A stretch of DNA of 64,000 nt, taken from Xenoacremonium recifei. Lineage: Eukaryota > Ascomycota > Sordariomycetes > Hypocreales > Nectriaceae. Shown piece by piece: positions 53,770 to 64,000 of this stretch. Numbering within the stretch: position 1 is the stretch's first letter; each line of letters begins with the position of its first letter. Under the pieces are notes generated by a model. It made no database searches. It saw only the letters and a program-made list of their open reading frames with translations, and was not told where the DNA came from. The DNA lies in contig WOFQ01000054.1 of NCBI GenBank assembly GCA_012184525.1, positions 186,001 to 250,000 of the forward strand, read 5' to 3'. The translations under genes and the position numbers were made by a program.

Positions 53770-55565
53770 ATGTTGAACCCAAAGACGACTCGATTCAAGT
53801 ATGGGATGATGGCGCGGTTTCCCTTGCCGAAGCCATCACGGCGCCCCCAGGTAACAGCCGCAATTCTTTTCGTTTTTCTTTTTTGGACGCTGTCGTTTTC
53901 CCGCTCACCCGAGCCGCCGAAGTTGGCTTTTGTCCCCAGCACATTTGACTGGTCTACGGCCAGACAGTTTCATCCCCCATCCTCAATTAAGCCCCTGCCA
54001 GCTGGCCTGGCAAGCCACAGTCTGCCTCGGATTCAGGCAGAGCCTAGCCGATTTCAACACTCACGAAAGGCCGAGAGTCGGCGCACCGCAGTGCAGAATG
54101 CTTTTAGGCGTAGCTACAAGTCTTACAAGAAGTATGCTTGGATGAAGGACGAGTTGACGCCTATTACGGCCACCGGGAAGAACACCTTTGGGGGTTGGGC
54201 CGCAACACTTGTGGACTCTCTCGACACGTTATGGATTATGGGATTGAAGGACGAGTTTATGGAAGCATCGGCTGCCATTGTGACTCTGGACTGGGCCAAC
54301 ACAACAGATGGCGCTGTCAACCTCTTTGAGACTACGATTCGCCATCTAGGAGGTCTGCTCGGAGCCTATGAACTGAGTGGCGAGCCCGCACTGCTGGAGA
54401 AGGCCAAAGAACTCGGAGAAATGCTTTATGTCGCCTTCGATACCCCAAACCGCCTGCCCGGCTTCTGGTTGAACTTCAGAGATGCTCTCGAAGGAACACA
54501 AGTCGCCGGTGTCCACGACCCATCCGCTTCACCGAGCTCCCTCTGCCTTGAATTTACCAGGCTGTCGCAGATCACTGGCGACCCGAAGTGGTATGATGCA
54601 ACGGACCGTGTAAAACGCTTTCTCGAACGCATTCAGCAGGAGACTCTCCTGCCTGGAATGTTACCGGCCGCACTCGATTTCCAACATGAAGTTGCGGACG
54701 ATACCACCTTCACACTGGGAGCTTTGGCAGATTCGCTGTATGAGTATTTGCCGAAGATGTATGCACTGCTCGGCGGCCAGGATACATCTTACGAGAAAAT
54801 GTATCGGGAGGCTATGGGTGTCGTAATAAAGCATCTCCTGTACAAGCCAATGCTGCCCGAAGAGCAAGACATCCTATTCACAGGCGACATTCACGTTAAC
54901 ACCGAGTTGAACCATCGCTTGGACTTTGTTCCCGAGGGTCAGCATCTCACTTGTTTTGTTGGTGGCATGTTTGCTCTAGGCGGCAAACTCTTTGACATCC
55001 AAGAGCACGTTGAGATTGGCAAGCGACTTGCTCGCGGCTGCGCCTGGGTTTATAGCTCGTTTCCAACAGGCGTCATGCCCGAGATCTTCAACTTGATTCC
55101 ATGCAGACCCTACAATGAGAAGTGTGAATGGGATGAAAGCCGATGGGAACGCGAAGGCGACAAGAACCTGGCCAAAGGGTTTATCAATGCTCGTGACCCT
55201 CGATACCTCCTCCGACCCGAGGCCATTGAGAGTATTTTCATCCTGTACCGCATCACTGGGGACGAAGAGTGGCGGGACTTGGCGTGGGAAATGTTCGAGT
55301 CCATAACGAAGTCGACAAAAACCGACTACGCCAATGCGGCAATCGAGAATGTGACGGTCCAGGGAACAACCACCAAGATTGATTCAATGGAGGTAAAGAA
55401 AACCACCCCATCGTCCCTCATTTTCTACCAGTTACTGACACGTCGCAGAGCTTCTGGCTGTCAGAGACATTGAAATATTTCTACTTGATCTTCTCGCCGC
55501 CTGACCTGATTAGCCTCGACACCTTCGTCTTTAACACAGAAGCCCACCCGTTCCGGCGACCGTAG
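53770..55565 (+). CDS. GH47 class I alpha-1,2-mannosidase
   Basis: Exons 53770-55392 and 55449-55565 give 579 residues. An N-terminal cytosolic part and one membrane segment (about 28-46, TAAILFVFLFWTLSF) mark a type II ER/Golgi protein. The (alpha/alpha)7 barrel carries AFRRSYKSYKKYAW, LVDSLDTLWIMGL, FETTIRHLGGLLGAYELSG, FTLGALADSLYEYLPK, TCFVGGMFALGG, LRPEAIESIFILYRITGDEEW and, after the intron, TFVFNTEAHPF, whose Thr binds the catalytic calcium. Acidic catalytic residues are kept in these motifs, so it should trim mannose from N-glycans or act in ER quality control. Two Cys in the C-terminal half (HLTCFVGG and NLIPCRP/EKCEW) fit the family disulphide. The intron is set by SME/SFWLSETLKYFYL. 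Confidence 0.93.
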
Positions 55566-55727
55566 GCATTCTGTATTGCGTCGGAGTTGTGTCGTCCACT
55601 GGTTCAGTTTTCGCCCAAAACCTCTTAGAATAAAAGCCATCCCTTTCTCTCCTCGAAGAAAAAAAACACCCCCACCCGCCCTACCGTCGAGGACCGGTCT
55701 CCGAAGAGGACCGGCTTTCTCTGAAAG

Positions 55728-55825
55728 AACCTTAGCAGGATTCGAACTTGCGACGACAAGGATACGTACAACCTGAATAATCAAGACCAGTCGAACTCCC
55801 ACAGGATGTTTGGGCCACTTAAGTT
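55728..55825 (-). other. degenerate tRNA-like element
   Basis: On the minus strand a T-loop-like TTCGAAT is flanked by a near 5-bp stem (GCAAG/CCTGC), and the outer parts AACTTAA and TAAGGTT pair as a 7-bp acceptor with one mismatch and one G-T. The D and anticodon arms are poor and no anticodon can be assigned, so it is at best a pseudo-tRNA. Confidence 0.3.
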
Positions 55826-56011
55826 TATTAGGAGTGAGGATAAGTTGATATATAAAGTGTAGGGTGTTCACATTCTGGTGGCTGAGGGCTGAGGGTGGTA
55901 TTTGCAGCAGCAAATAACGAAGTAGAGAAGTCTGTTTATGTAATATTATTCCTATTTCAGGATGAATTACTGCTCCTATATTAAAAAGGAATCTAATCGT
56001 CAATTTAAGGA

Positions 56012-56450
56012 CGGAAGGTGCCCCCTCCCCTCGAGCTCATGATAAATACCTATCTTCTCTCCTTTCATCTTTATCCCATTTTTTTCTCATCTCACCTTTC
56101 TCTTATTTCTCTCTCACTCACAACAACACCATTTCTCATACAACGTCGTCATTCAGTGCCCGTACTATCTCTGCGAGACCTTCATCCACTGACGACACTT
56201 GACTGCGGCTACCTGTTGGTATAAGATTGAACTGGTGCTAATTTATTTTTGCCCTCCCTGATCGTGAATCACTGTTCATATTCCAGGAAGGAACCTCACT
56301 ACTCGTCGACAGGAGGGAAGGTGCTTTCCTCCCTTGAGCTTGTTATAAAGCTCGTCTTCCCTTCTCTCATCTTTCACTCATTTCTTTCCACTTACAACCA
56401 CGTCGTCTCATCACGGCCTCAATATCCTTCACTCACTGCCCGCACTACCA
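56012..56450. repeat. TC-rich direct repeat, two copies about 300 bp apart
   Basis: Copies at about 56012-56170 and 56312-56450 share, in order, GGAAGGTGC, CTCCC-TGAGCT, ATAAA, TCTTC-CT-TCATCTTT, CATTT-TT, ACAACCAC/ACAACAAC, CGTCGTC and CACTGCCCG-ACTA, with many substitutions. Both look alike in order and spacing, so a duplicated unit is likely. Confidence 0.6.
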
Positions 56451-56694
56451 TCATTCATTGATTAAAGTTGGCCCTTCCTCTTAAAAGTGTACCGAAGTCC
56501 TCCTTGTATGCCTTCCACCGCTCTCTGCCTAGAAACGCTGCTGATTAAGTTCACTAGAGTCAAAAGACGATTATCCATCGCCGGCTATTGTGCAGTTTAA
56601 TTGCTTCTGATGTGAGTCCAATCGCTCACCTTCAGCTTGACGGGTTTTGAGAATGTTTGCTTACCAATTATGCTAGATCCGTGCAACATCAATC

Positions 56695-58666
56695 ATGGAA
56701 GACTCAAGCCGAGACCTTGCATTCCACTGTGGCGGCTGGGCTTATGATACGGGCCGTCAGAACCGCCGGCGACGACTCGTCATTAGAATCAGTCGGGCTA
56801 GTCCGACTCATAGCCGGCGCGCTGCGCAAACATTGAGTGAACTGGAGTCTCGATATCAACAAGAGTGGTCTGAAGACGAACTTGATGTGACTGATGTTAG
56901 CCTGTACGTATTACCATTGTTCTTCTATCCTTTTCGATGCTGATATTGGCAGCAATGAGCTTGCCCTCGTTGTTGGAGAGCTTCTTCCTTGGGAAATGAT
57001 GGGATATCTACCGACGCCGCGACACAAGCTGAGCCGCACCGACCGCTTCGATCCAGCGCAACACATTCTTGTCGAGACACAAGCACGGACTGGCATCATC
57101 GTGAAGCTTCTCAATCAACCCAAAGCCACTCTCTACCTCCTTCACCATCGCCTGGATAGGTTCCGTGGTGTTTCGCATCTTCCTAGCAGCGACCCGGGCA
57201 TATTCTACTATGAGGAGTGGACAGAAAATGTTGACAATCCCTATACGAATGAGCGCAAGAGAGAATTTCAGAACAATATTCGAGTCTACGCCAACAGCTA
57301 CCTCCAAGAGGATATAGATGATTTTATAGCTCCCGACGTATCATCTACCGGTGGCCAAAGCCGCGAGGACGATGGCGAGGACCAGATCACTTTGCGTGAC
57401 CTATCACCAGCTCGCGAGACAAATGACGAGGGGCAGGATGACCGCTCTATGACCAATACTTCATTCATCAGCGACGTAAGGCAAGAGTCAGAACCCTTTG
57501 CTTTCAGCGCAGAAGAGAGTGAGACACTTCGATTCGAAGGCACGCAGAAGGGCCTCTCCCGGATCCTTTCACGAGCTCATCTTGATGGCGGTGACGCGGC
57601 AGAAGAAATTTTTAAACCTGTTCGGTAGGTTACTTCACATATCTCTCTTCAGACGGCTACTAATTTCGTGTCCCAGGGCCGTTTCAATCGCACTATTGTC
57701 TTCATCTCACAGCCTACGCCAACCCCGTTTCGCAAGCGACGCCGTTGATGATGGACTCGCCAGGCATATAGTCGAAGCTCTGGCCAAAATGCCTTCCCTT
57801 CAATCTGTGACTCTGGCCTTGAGCTCGTTCTCGCCAAATCAAATCGACCGTTTCTGCGACCTGCTTGAAGAAGTTGGCAAATGGAATAGCGTCTCTTCAT
57901 TGGAACTCAGTGCAGACGCCGCAATCGTCAATGCGATCTTACGTCGCTGTGATGTCAACAACATTCGTGCGGTACACCTAGCCAACTGGACAGATCGTCA
58001 ACAGTATAGAGCTATTCGAGATTTCCGAGGAAGCGAGGGGCTGGCCCTGGCTAGCGTCCTTGAACGACTCTATCTTGACAACAACCGAGCTGATGGATTT
58101 CTGGAATCAAGGCCACCGTTCTTTGATTGGAGCGGTCTTGATGTAATCACAAAAGACTTCCCAAAACTTGAATGGTTAGTTATCAGCGACAGTCATCATG
58201 CTGTCCCAGAGCACTACAAACTCAAGGTCGAAGACCAGGATCATGTGGTAAGTCCAATCATTGCCGCCCCTATGCCCCGGAAATAGTACGTCTGCTCGCT
58301 GGCTTACACTACGTACGATAGGAAGCGGTGCTTCGAAGAATGGCCCATATCGTTTGTAGGGCAGGACTGAAGAAATTCGCATTCACATTTTCCGAGAGAC
58401 GTCTGAGCCCCGGCTTTGTGAGAGGAAACAGTCGCCCCGAGAGCACTGAACTAGGAAACGACGAGATTTTCAAGTGGTATGAATCCGTCATTCAGCGTGT
58501 TATGATGCTGGCTCCTAGACTGCACCAGTTCGCTATGCTTGGAGAACCGCTTTCGTATTATTGCGGTACAAGGAATAGGGATGACGAGATCAATGTTTCT
58601 GAATGGTCCATTGCAGGTCAGGTAGAATCTTGTGAGTTTCCGCTGGGGCTGGGGGGCGATATTTGA
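56695..58666 (+). CDS. uncharacterised protein, possible leucine-rich-repeat-like
   Basis: Exons 56695-56903, 56953-57624, 57677-58247 and 58322-58666 give 598 residues. I do not recognise the family. The N-terminal half has LNELALVVGELLPWEMMGYLP, HILVETQARTGIIVKLLNQPKATLYLLHHRL, then an acidic disordered region. The C-terminal half has spaced Leu patterns (MPSLQSVTLALSSF, VSSLELSADAAIVN, ALASVLERLYLDNN, FPKLEWLVISDSHH, LKKFAFTF) like the LRR-type tails of fungal F-box or NACHT-associated proteins, but no F-box or NTPase motif is seen. The 3' end is open: the simple stop is at 58666, while a donor at 58622 and acceptor at 58676 would continue through KLLRLYFTFVNRMTPDALHP to a stop by 58865. 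No signal peptide. Confidence 0.6.
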
Positions 58667-59955
58667 GGGAGGACAGGTTGATGATCGTCTGATTGGCGAA
58701 GGAGTTCGGCGAGGGCGGCGTTCGGGGACCATCAAGTTACTTAGACTCTATTTCACTTTTGTTAATAGGATGACGCCTGATGCTTTACATCCCATGCAGG
58801 AGTCTGGTGAGACCTTCTTAGTCACTGTTCTTGGAGGTAAGTCGGCTCTCGCATGTGGCAATTAATTGTGGCAATCAATGTGGCAATCAATTAGAGCAGT
58901 TAATTATGGAAATCAATTGTGGCAGTCAATCATGGCAACGGACTGTGTTAACCTGGACTTTCACCTGTAGTAATTGATAGTGCTAATCTCAGCTCTTATA
59001 TGTGGTGGTCAATTGTGCTAATCCTCCAATAGCTGCTCAGCTCCTCACCTTCCATGCCGGCTTGGGCGGTTAGTGGATGATGGACTCATCAGGCATGAGG
59101 CAACTAATATCTTTTGCTACACGGACAACTGCATTATACGGGGAAAACGAAGTGATGGGTAAGTTCTCGGTTGCCATTCGCATACAAGCGCCGTGGCCTC
59201 GGAGGTGCTGGAGGCCCTGAAGACGACTATACCCCTTGCTCACCGTCTGGTGGAACTATACCTGAAGAAGGGGGGCATCAAGATGAAGACAAGGAGGATG
59301 ATGAAGGAAGAATGAGCTTGACGACATGGATGAACTGGAAGGAGTACCGTGGCTTTTCAGCTTGGTCCTTACTGTCACCACTTCTGCCAATCGCTCCAAG
59401 GGAAATTGTCACTAGGCATTGCGTTCGTTATTTCTTCTCTAGTGCCTGATTAGCTACGGCTATCCGGAGCTTTCTACTAGCTCAATAGATAGATGGCACG
59501 AACCAAAATCTCAATCGAGCGGCATTGACCTGAAATCGACCTTAGAGACCAGCTTATCAAGTAATAGGGGGATGCATGACAATCCATTTTCAACGGATAG
59601 GTTTTGTAACTGAAAATAATCTTCTTCTGCACGTGCTGTCAACACTTTTGCAATAGAGCAAGGCAGCCCCCTAACTCTGGCTTATAACAATATTGTTAAC
59701 TAGGAGTGTCCTGCAGCTTAGATGCCGGTACTAGTGTTTGCCTTGCGGTTGGTTCTCTTTCTATACAGCGCTGTCAACAGCTAAATTCAGCTGTCGAAGT
59801 GGCCTGATAACTCTAGAACAAAGCAGCTCAACTCCGAAGCCCACCTTTTATTGTTGTACTTTAATGTTGTACCTTAGAGAGAAAGGATTGGAACTCCGAA
59901 AAACAACTTCTATATTAAATCTCGCTCAACTGTCTAGCACGCTTCAAGAATTCGT
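58667..59955. other. intergenic between convergent genes
   Basis: About 1.3 kb. The first 200 bases may code the alternative 3' end of the preceding gene. A 13-bp tandem repeat lies at 58854-58939. No other gene is seen. Confidence 0.45.
58854..58939. repeat. 13-bp tandem repeat (TGTGGCAATCAAT)
   Basis: Seven adjoining, diverging units such as TGTGGCAATTAAT, TGTGGCAATCAA, TATGGAAATCAAT and TGTGGCAGTCAAT. Looser copies continue to about 59025. Confidence 0.75.
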
Positions 59956-61146
59956 TTATGCGTGCTTCTCATTAACCAGCACGTAACGGTATCGTGCCTT
60001 GCCCTCAGCCATGTCAAGTATAACCTGGTTTGCATCCTTCAGTGATCGCTTTTCAACCCAAGGTTTGATCTTCTTGTCAGCCGCCAGCTGGAGCATCTCC
60101 GCAATTTCATCGGGACTGGAGATGGAGCTGCCAGCAACACCCACTCCGTTCATAAGCAAGGTGAAGACGCTGAATTCGGGTAGTTTGCCACCATCGGGAG
60201 CACTGAGAGTGTTAGTCAAAGAGATCAAGAAAGCTTATAGAGTACTTGAACTCACCCAACCTGGACAAGCATGCCCCCAACCTTGAGGAGAGAAAGGTAC
60301 TGGTCCATAGGCATCTTATCGGAGCTCACAGTGCTGACAATAAGGTCGAGAGTCCTGCGGTGAGGAGTAACCCAGTCGTCACCTTCATCCGTGGCGATGT
60401 ACTCATCGGCGCCCAACTCCATCACAGCCGCCTTCTTTGAAGCCTTCCGCGAAATGCCCACCACCTTGTCTGCCCCGAGGGCCTTGGAGAACAACACTCC
60501 AAAATGGCCGAGACCACCAACGCCCACAATGCCTACAGACTTGCCCGGGCCGACACCGTACCTCTTAAGAGGCGAGTACATGGTTGCACCGCCGCACAGC
60601 ATCGGGGCAGCGTGTTCCGAGGCCAGGCCGTCAGGGATCTTGATAACGAAGCGGCTATTGGTGCGATTGTAATCCGCATAGCCGCCGTACGACTTGCCTT
60701 CACCGTCGGGGTAGACGCTGCCGTAGGTGCTCACGTTACCGCGGCTGCAATACGCCTCGAGACCGCGGGAGCACTCTGAGCAGTCAGGCTGCAGACAAGA
60801 TCTGGCCTGAGCACCAACACCGACGCGGTCTCCGACCTTGACGTTCTTCACGTTAGAACCAACGCGGACGGCCTTGCCCACGATCTCGTGGCCAACACAG
60901 CAAGCTGGGTTCGTGTCAGTTGCGTGTCCCCCTTATCTTAGATGTAGGCGATGACTTACGGTAGGGAGTTGGCATCCAGCCAGAGCGAAGCATATGGAGA
61001 TCCGAGCCACACACACCGCAGTGCGTGACCTGAATGTCGACGTCGTCCTCTTTCCACTGCTTGGGCTCGAAGGGTCCCCATTCCATTTTGCCGTTTACTG
61101 ACTCGGGAGTGCGGCCCAGCCAGCCTTCAAACTTGTAATCAGCCAT
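59956..61146 (-). CDS. zinc-dependent alcohol dehydrogenase (Adh6/cinnamyl type)
   Basis: Exons (minus) 61146-60960, 60904-60256 and 60202-59956 give 360 residues, the normal size of the MDR family. The catalytic-zinc motif is THCGVCGSDLHML, the second is GHEIVGKAVRVG, and the structural-zinc Cys set is SCLQPDCSECSRGLEAYC. The Rossmann fold has VGIVGVGGLGHFGVLFSKALGA; SRKASKK after the second strand suggests NADP preference. Relatives (yeast Adh6/Adh7, cinnamyl alcohol dehydrogenases) reduce many aldehydes in the cytosol, often for detoxification. Exon 1 joins as PYP/CCVGHEIVG. A TATA-like box lies about 115 bases upstream. It is convergent with the uncharacterised gene ending at 58666. Confidence 0.93.
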
Positions 61147-62026
61147 GGTGATGATGGTCTAAGTGAAAGCGAAATTGAGATTGAAGGTCGTGTGTCCAAT
61201 GCGTGAGAGATCTTGATGTGCTGCGAATTGAATCAAGAATTGTAGTGCTGTCAACGCCAGCTTTTATATCCTGGAGTCGGGAAAATTCATCTGCCCTTTT
61301 CTTGCCATCCCGCTACACACACTCCGCAGAATGTCATTATGGAGACGCGGCCGGCCTCTGATACGAGATCTGGCCATTGAGAGACGGAGATAAACCCCAT
61401 CACCGGGGCGGCAGAGCTAGCCTCTGGCTTCAATGACGTTTTAGACAGACGATGTCATCGGTCAACCGGTGAGCGGCGCACCACGCTCCGGGATTTTCGG
61501 ATTTGTAATCGGCCCCGAGGTCCCCATGCAGAATCTCATTTATAATTCCTCCGCGAAGAAAGTGGCTCATACGGCTCAAGTGAGAGCGCATTGATGGTGT
61601 ATGGGGGACACTCTGCGATAGTGCAAGTTACGATTCATGACTACTGAGGGGCGATTTTTTGCCTGTAACTGATGGGATTCCAGGCGTCTGAGACTTGGCA
61701 CGTTTGCTGAAAAGAAGGTTCTGACCGGGAACAGGGCCGCGTGCTCTCCCGAGGCACTGTCGAGCAATGGAATGCCAGCATTGATCTCCACGCCTCTCTT
61801 AGCGCATAAGCAGGCTGCATTAGTTCCGCGATCGGTGATAAAGTAAAAGCCTTGGTTAATCTCCATGTTTTGCGAAGCCACGCTGACGGTAAGCAAGTTA
61901 CATATAGACAGGCGGGGCTGCAACCCAATTCTGCGCCGTTTTCCACGACTACATCCCTTCTGGAACGCCATGCACGAACTATCTGCCCCCGAGAACTGCC
62001 GGAGAGTGGCCGTAGGGCTGGAGAAG
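61147..62026. promoter_or_regulatory. divergent promoter region
   Basis: About 880 bases between the dehydrogenase (-) and the bZIP gene (+). A minus-strand open frame at 61576-61971 has no recognisable motif. Confidence 0.35.
61261..61270 (-). promoter_or_regulatory. TATA-like box of alcohol dehydrogenase gene
   Basis: Minus-strand GATATAAAAG lies about 115 bases before the ATG at 61146. Confidence 0.5.
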
Positions 62027-62902
62027 ATGGCTTCGCTGGCGGAGTTGCGTAGGCCTGAGGACGACTGGACGGGGCTTACAAAGGCGGCCGACCGGAGAAG
62101 GCGGCAGAACCGGTTGAACCAAAGAGCCTGGAGTTAGTCCGAACTGTCGCAAACGTCCCCTCGAGCGTCTTGCTTACGTTTAGTAGGGAGAAGAAAACAG
62201 CGGTTGGAGACAGGAAAAGTCGGCACGGAATCATCGCCTGATTCCAAACAAGGGTTCAGTTTAGATGTGCTGAGGCATGATGAACTGGGCCGTGGCTATG
62301 CCGCTCTCGCCACACCGCAACAACAGGCCACCGCCTACGAAATCATGCAGATGGCATATGCGTCGTATATCCGCAAGGCTCCTCATTTGGTCACCTTGCC
62401 TACTCTAGTGCGGCTTAACGTTCTTAATGCCTTGGTGCAGAACGGTGCTGCGATTGGCCTGACCATAAACGGGATATGTCAGGACGATATGATATCGCCG
62501 TTTAACCACCTCGGCCCTCGCTATCCCAAGGCCTACCCAGATCTAGATAACCTCCCACAACAGCTCTGTCCAACTCAACTGCAACGCGAGATCTTGCACC
62601 ATCCTTGGGTAGATCTCTTTCCATTTCCCAGGCTACGCGATAACATGCTCCGAGCGATATACAACGAGACATTGGACGAGGACGAACTGTGCCTAGACCT
62701 CATAGGAGTTACCGAAAGCGACTCACGTGGTAATGCATATCTAATCGTATGGGGACATTCGTGGGAAGTCAGTGGCTGGGAGGCGACTCCCGAGTTTCTT
62801 GGGAAATGGGGGTTTCTGCTCAAGGGATGCCCGGAGATAATGGAAGCAACAAATCGATGGAGGGAGACGCGAGGAGAGCCCAAACTGAATATAAAACTAT
62901 AA
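62027..62902 (+). CDS. bZIP-type factor with DUF3425 domain
   Basis: Exons 62027-62132 and 62187-62902 give 273 residues. The start MASLAELRRPEDDWTGLTKAADRRRR leads into a bZIP basic region, QNRLNQRAWRRRKQRLE, with the N-x7-R spacing; the Ala-Gln of the usual NxxAQ is Asn-Gln and the aromatic is Trp. No long leucine zipper follows. The rest (about 85-270) is a DUF3425 domain with PTLVRLNVLNALVQNGAAIGL, LCPTQLQREILHHPWVDLFPFPRLRDNML and a final GWEATPEFLGKWGFLLKGCPEIMEATNRWR. DUF3425 bZIP proteins are common fungal nuclear regulators, mostly without known targets. The intron acceptor at 62186 is fixed by AW/RRRK. An in-frame ATG at 61970 is possible but less likely. Confidence 0.87.
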
Positions 62903-63001
62903 CAGCGGAAATCTAACTATAGTGTATTACTGGTTCAAAGCGTCAATGTTACTGGTTGGATGGCGGCTTCCGAATGGCAGTTCCGTCAAATGAATCTACT
63001 A

Positions 63002-63767
63002 TCACACGGGTCTAGCCAGCCCCATACTTCCCAACGGCAAGAGCAAATCCAGGCCAAAATCTTGTTGTTCCCCATTATCTTTATTAATGGCAAATCTGGC
63101 CTCTTGGGCCATGTCTTGCGTCCCAAATCGGAATGAACGGCACTCTGTAAAGGTAAAGTCAGTATTGATCTTAGTATCTTGGTATCTGGTGTGGAGGAAA
63201 GCCAGAACCTACCACAGACAGCAAATCTTTCTCCTTGCGTCAAATAAGCGATGAATCCTCGGTGCGTAAGAACAAAAATATTGCTGTAATTCTTCGAGTC
63301 CGACAGGGCTTTTAGCTTCCGGCGCACGTTCGCTGCTCTTCTTGTAGCATTCTCAGGAGTATGTGGCTCGTGATCCCACTCCAGAGGGCAAGAAGAAAAG
63401 TCGAGAAATGGGAACTTGGACGAAAGCTCCTCTCGTCCCAATCCCTTATTGCAAGTCTTGTCGGACGTCTCCCGCAGATCTGGCCAGATCTGGATTTCCG
63501 TCTGCTCCGTGACATCTTTGAAAACCAGTAGAGCAGTCTCGATGGTCCGAGTCATAGGCGATATGAGAATGAGATCGGGCTTGAACAGAATCTCCAACTC
63601 GAATGCCTGTTTCGTACCAAGCGCGGTTAATGGAGGATCTCGGTGTGGATAGCCCCTTTCGACGCTGTGACCAGATTTCTTAGAAAAGAGTATCAGCAAA
63701 TTGTTGGCCGTTCAATTACTTACTTGTGGAAGGACTGCCCATGGCGAAGGATGTGGATGGTGGCCAT
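63002..63767 (-). CDS. small histidine phosphatase (phosphoglycerate mutase-like)
   Basis: Exons (minus) 63767-63724, 63664-63213 and 63144-63002 give 212 residues. The RHG motif is in MATIHILRHGQSFHN, followed by VERGYPHRDPPLTALG. Further marks are LILISPMTRTIETALLVF, PDLRET and the second His in VLTHRGFIAYL. It is a cytosolic histidine phosphatase of the branch with HRDPPLT, found widely in fungi and yeast; the substrate is unknown. The first intron acceptor is GTCACAG (63665), which gives HN/VERG; the nearer CTAAG would break the frame. The protein is rather short at its C-terminus compared with relatives of about 230-260 residues. Confidence 0.85.
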
Positions 63768-64000
63768 CTCTGTTTTGACGATATAGTAGAGGCTCGGTAT
63801 GAAATCACTAAAAATGAAGAGTTGGGTTAAAGAACGGAGAGAGAAGATAGACGGCACCGCTACAGTACTTATACCTGCTGAGATTGTGCGTGCCAAATGA
63901 TCTCAAGCTGCGAAGGAAACCTTGATGCCTCAGTAGACTGACTATCGCGACAAGGCAACCTAATACTTTTGCCCCCACTCCTTAAAGGACCTTGAAGGAA
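63768..64000. other. upstream region at window edge
   Basis: 5' flank of the small histidine phosphatase. Nothing further is seen before the window ends. Confidence 0.4.

Larger units (their letters stand above)
55566..56694. other. intergenic with repeats
   Basis: About 1.1 kb holding a tRNA-like element (55728-55825) and a TC-rich direct repeat (56012-56450). No protein gene is seen. Confidence 0.5.

Noticed and set aside
61576..61971. 131-residue open frame between the dehydrogenase and the bZIP gene
   Set aside because: No recognisable motif, and it overlaps the promoter region of two well-supported genes. It cannot be excluded but is not supported.

Overview
The window looks like nuclear DNA of a filamentous ascomycete, most likely a sordariomycete close to Hypocreales/Nectriaceae. 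This placement is an inference from protein families and gene style, not from a search. Genes lie singly on both strands, carry short introns (about 46-60 bases with GTRNGT donors, CTRAC-like branch sites and YAG acceptors), and include fungus-specific families such as HET, Zn2Cys6, DUF3659, CipC, PalA/Rim20 and FSH1. I found 27 protein-coding genes, no convincing RNA gene and no intact transposon. Exon joins were worked out by hand; each coding model keeps an open frame of a multiple of three, except one gene with an apparent one-base frameshift.

Layout. 0.3-7 kb: an alkyltransferase-like DNA damage sensor and a large kinesin. 9-15.3 kb: CipC-like stress protein, the Eme1/Mms4 nuclease subunit, and a histidine phosphatase ending in a PCNA-binding-like peptide plus a basic tract. 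15.8-24.7 kb: a block of five poorly understood genes, namely a large and a small DUF3659 repeat protein, two paralogues sharing an LRLDLNL...KARIHGDL tail, and a small hydrophobic-start protein. 25-28.6 kb: a Zn2Cys6 regulator (apparently frameshifted) divergent from a Gal80-like Gfo/Idh protein. 28.7-38.9 kb: the pH-signalling protein PalA/Rim20, a GT31-type glycosyltransferase and an SYLF/Ysc84 protein. 39.2-45.7 kb: a Zn2Cys6 regulator, an intracellular-type GH35/DUF5597 beta-galactosidase and a divergent lactose-permease-like transporter, a plausible galactoside-utilisation cluster. 45.9-51 kb: a DUF3632 protein, a HET-domain protein and an FSH1 hydrolase. 51-55.6 kb: a membrane-anchored aspartic-protease-like protein without catalytic Asp motifs, divergent from a GH47 mannosidase. 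56.7-63.8 kb: an unrecognised protein, a zinc alcohol dehydrogenase, a bZIP/DUF3425 factor and a small histidine phosphatase.

The strongest leads are the 15.8-24.7 kb block, where both tail paralogues place their in-frame stop inside a splice donor; the galactoside cluster, whose regulator and permease each appear to need a GC-AG intron; the Gal80-like protein facing a Zn2Cys6 factor; and the histidine phosphatase with a PIP-box-like tail beside Eme1.
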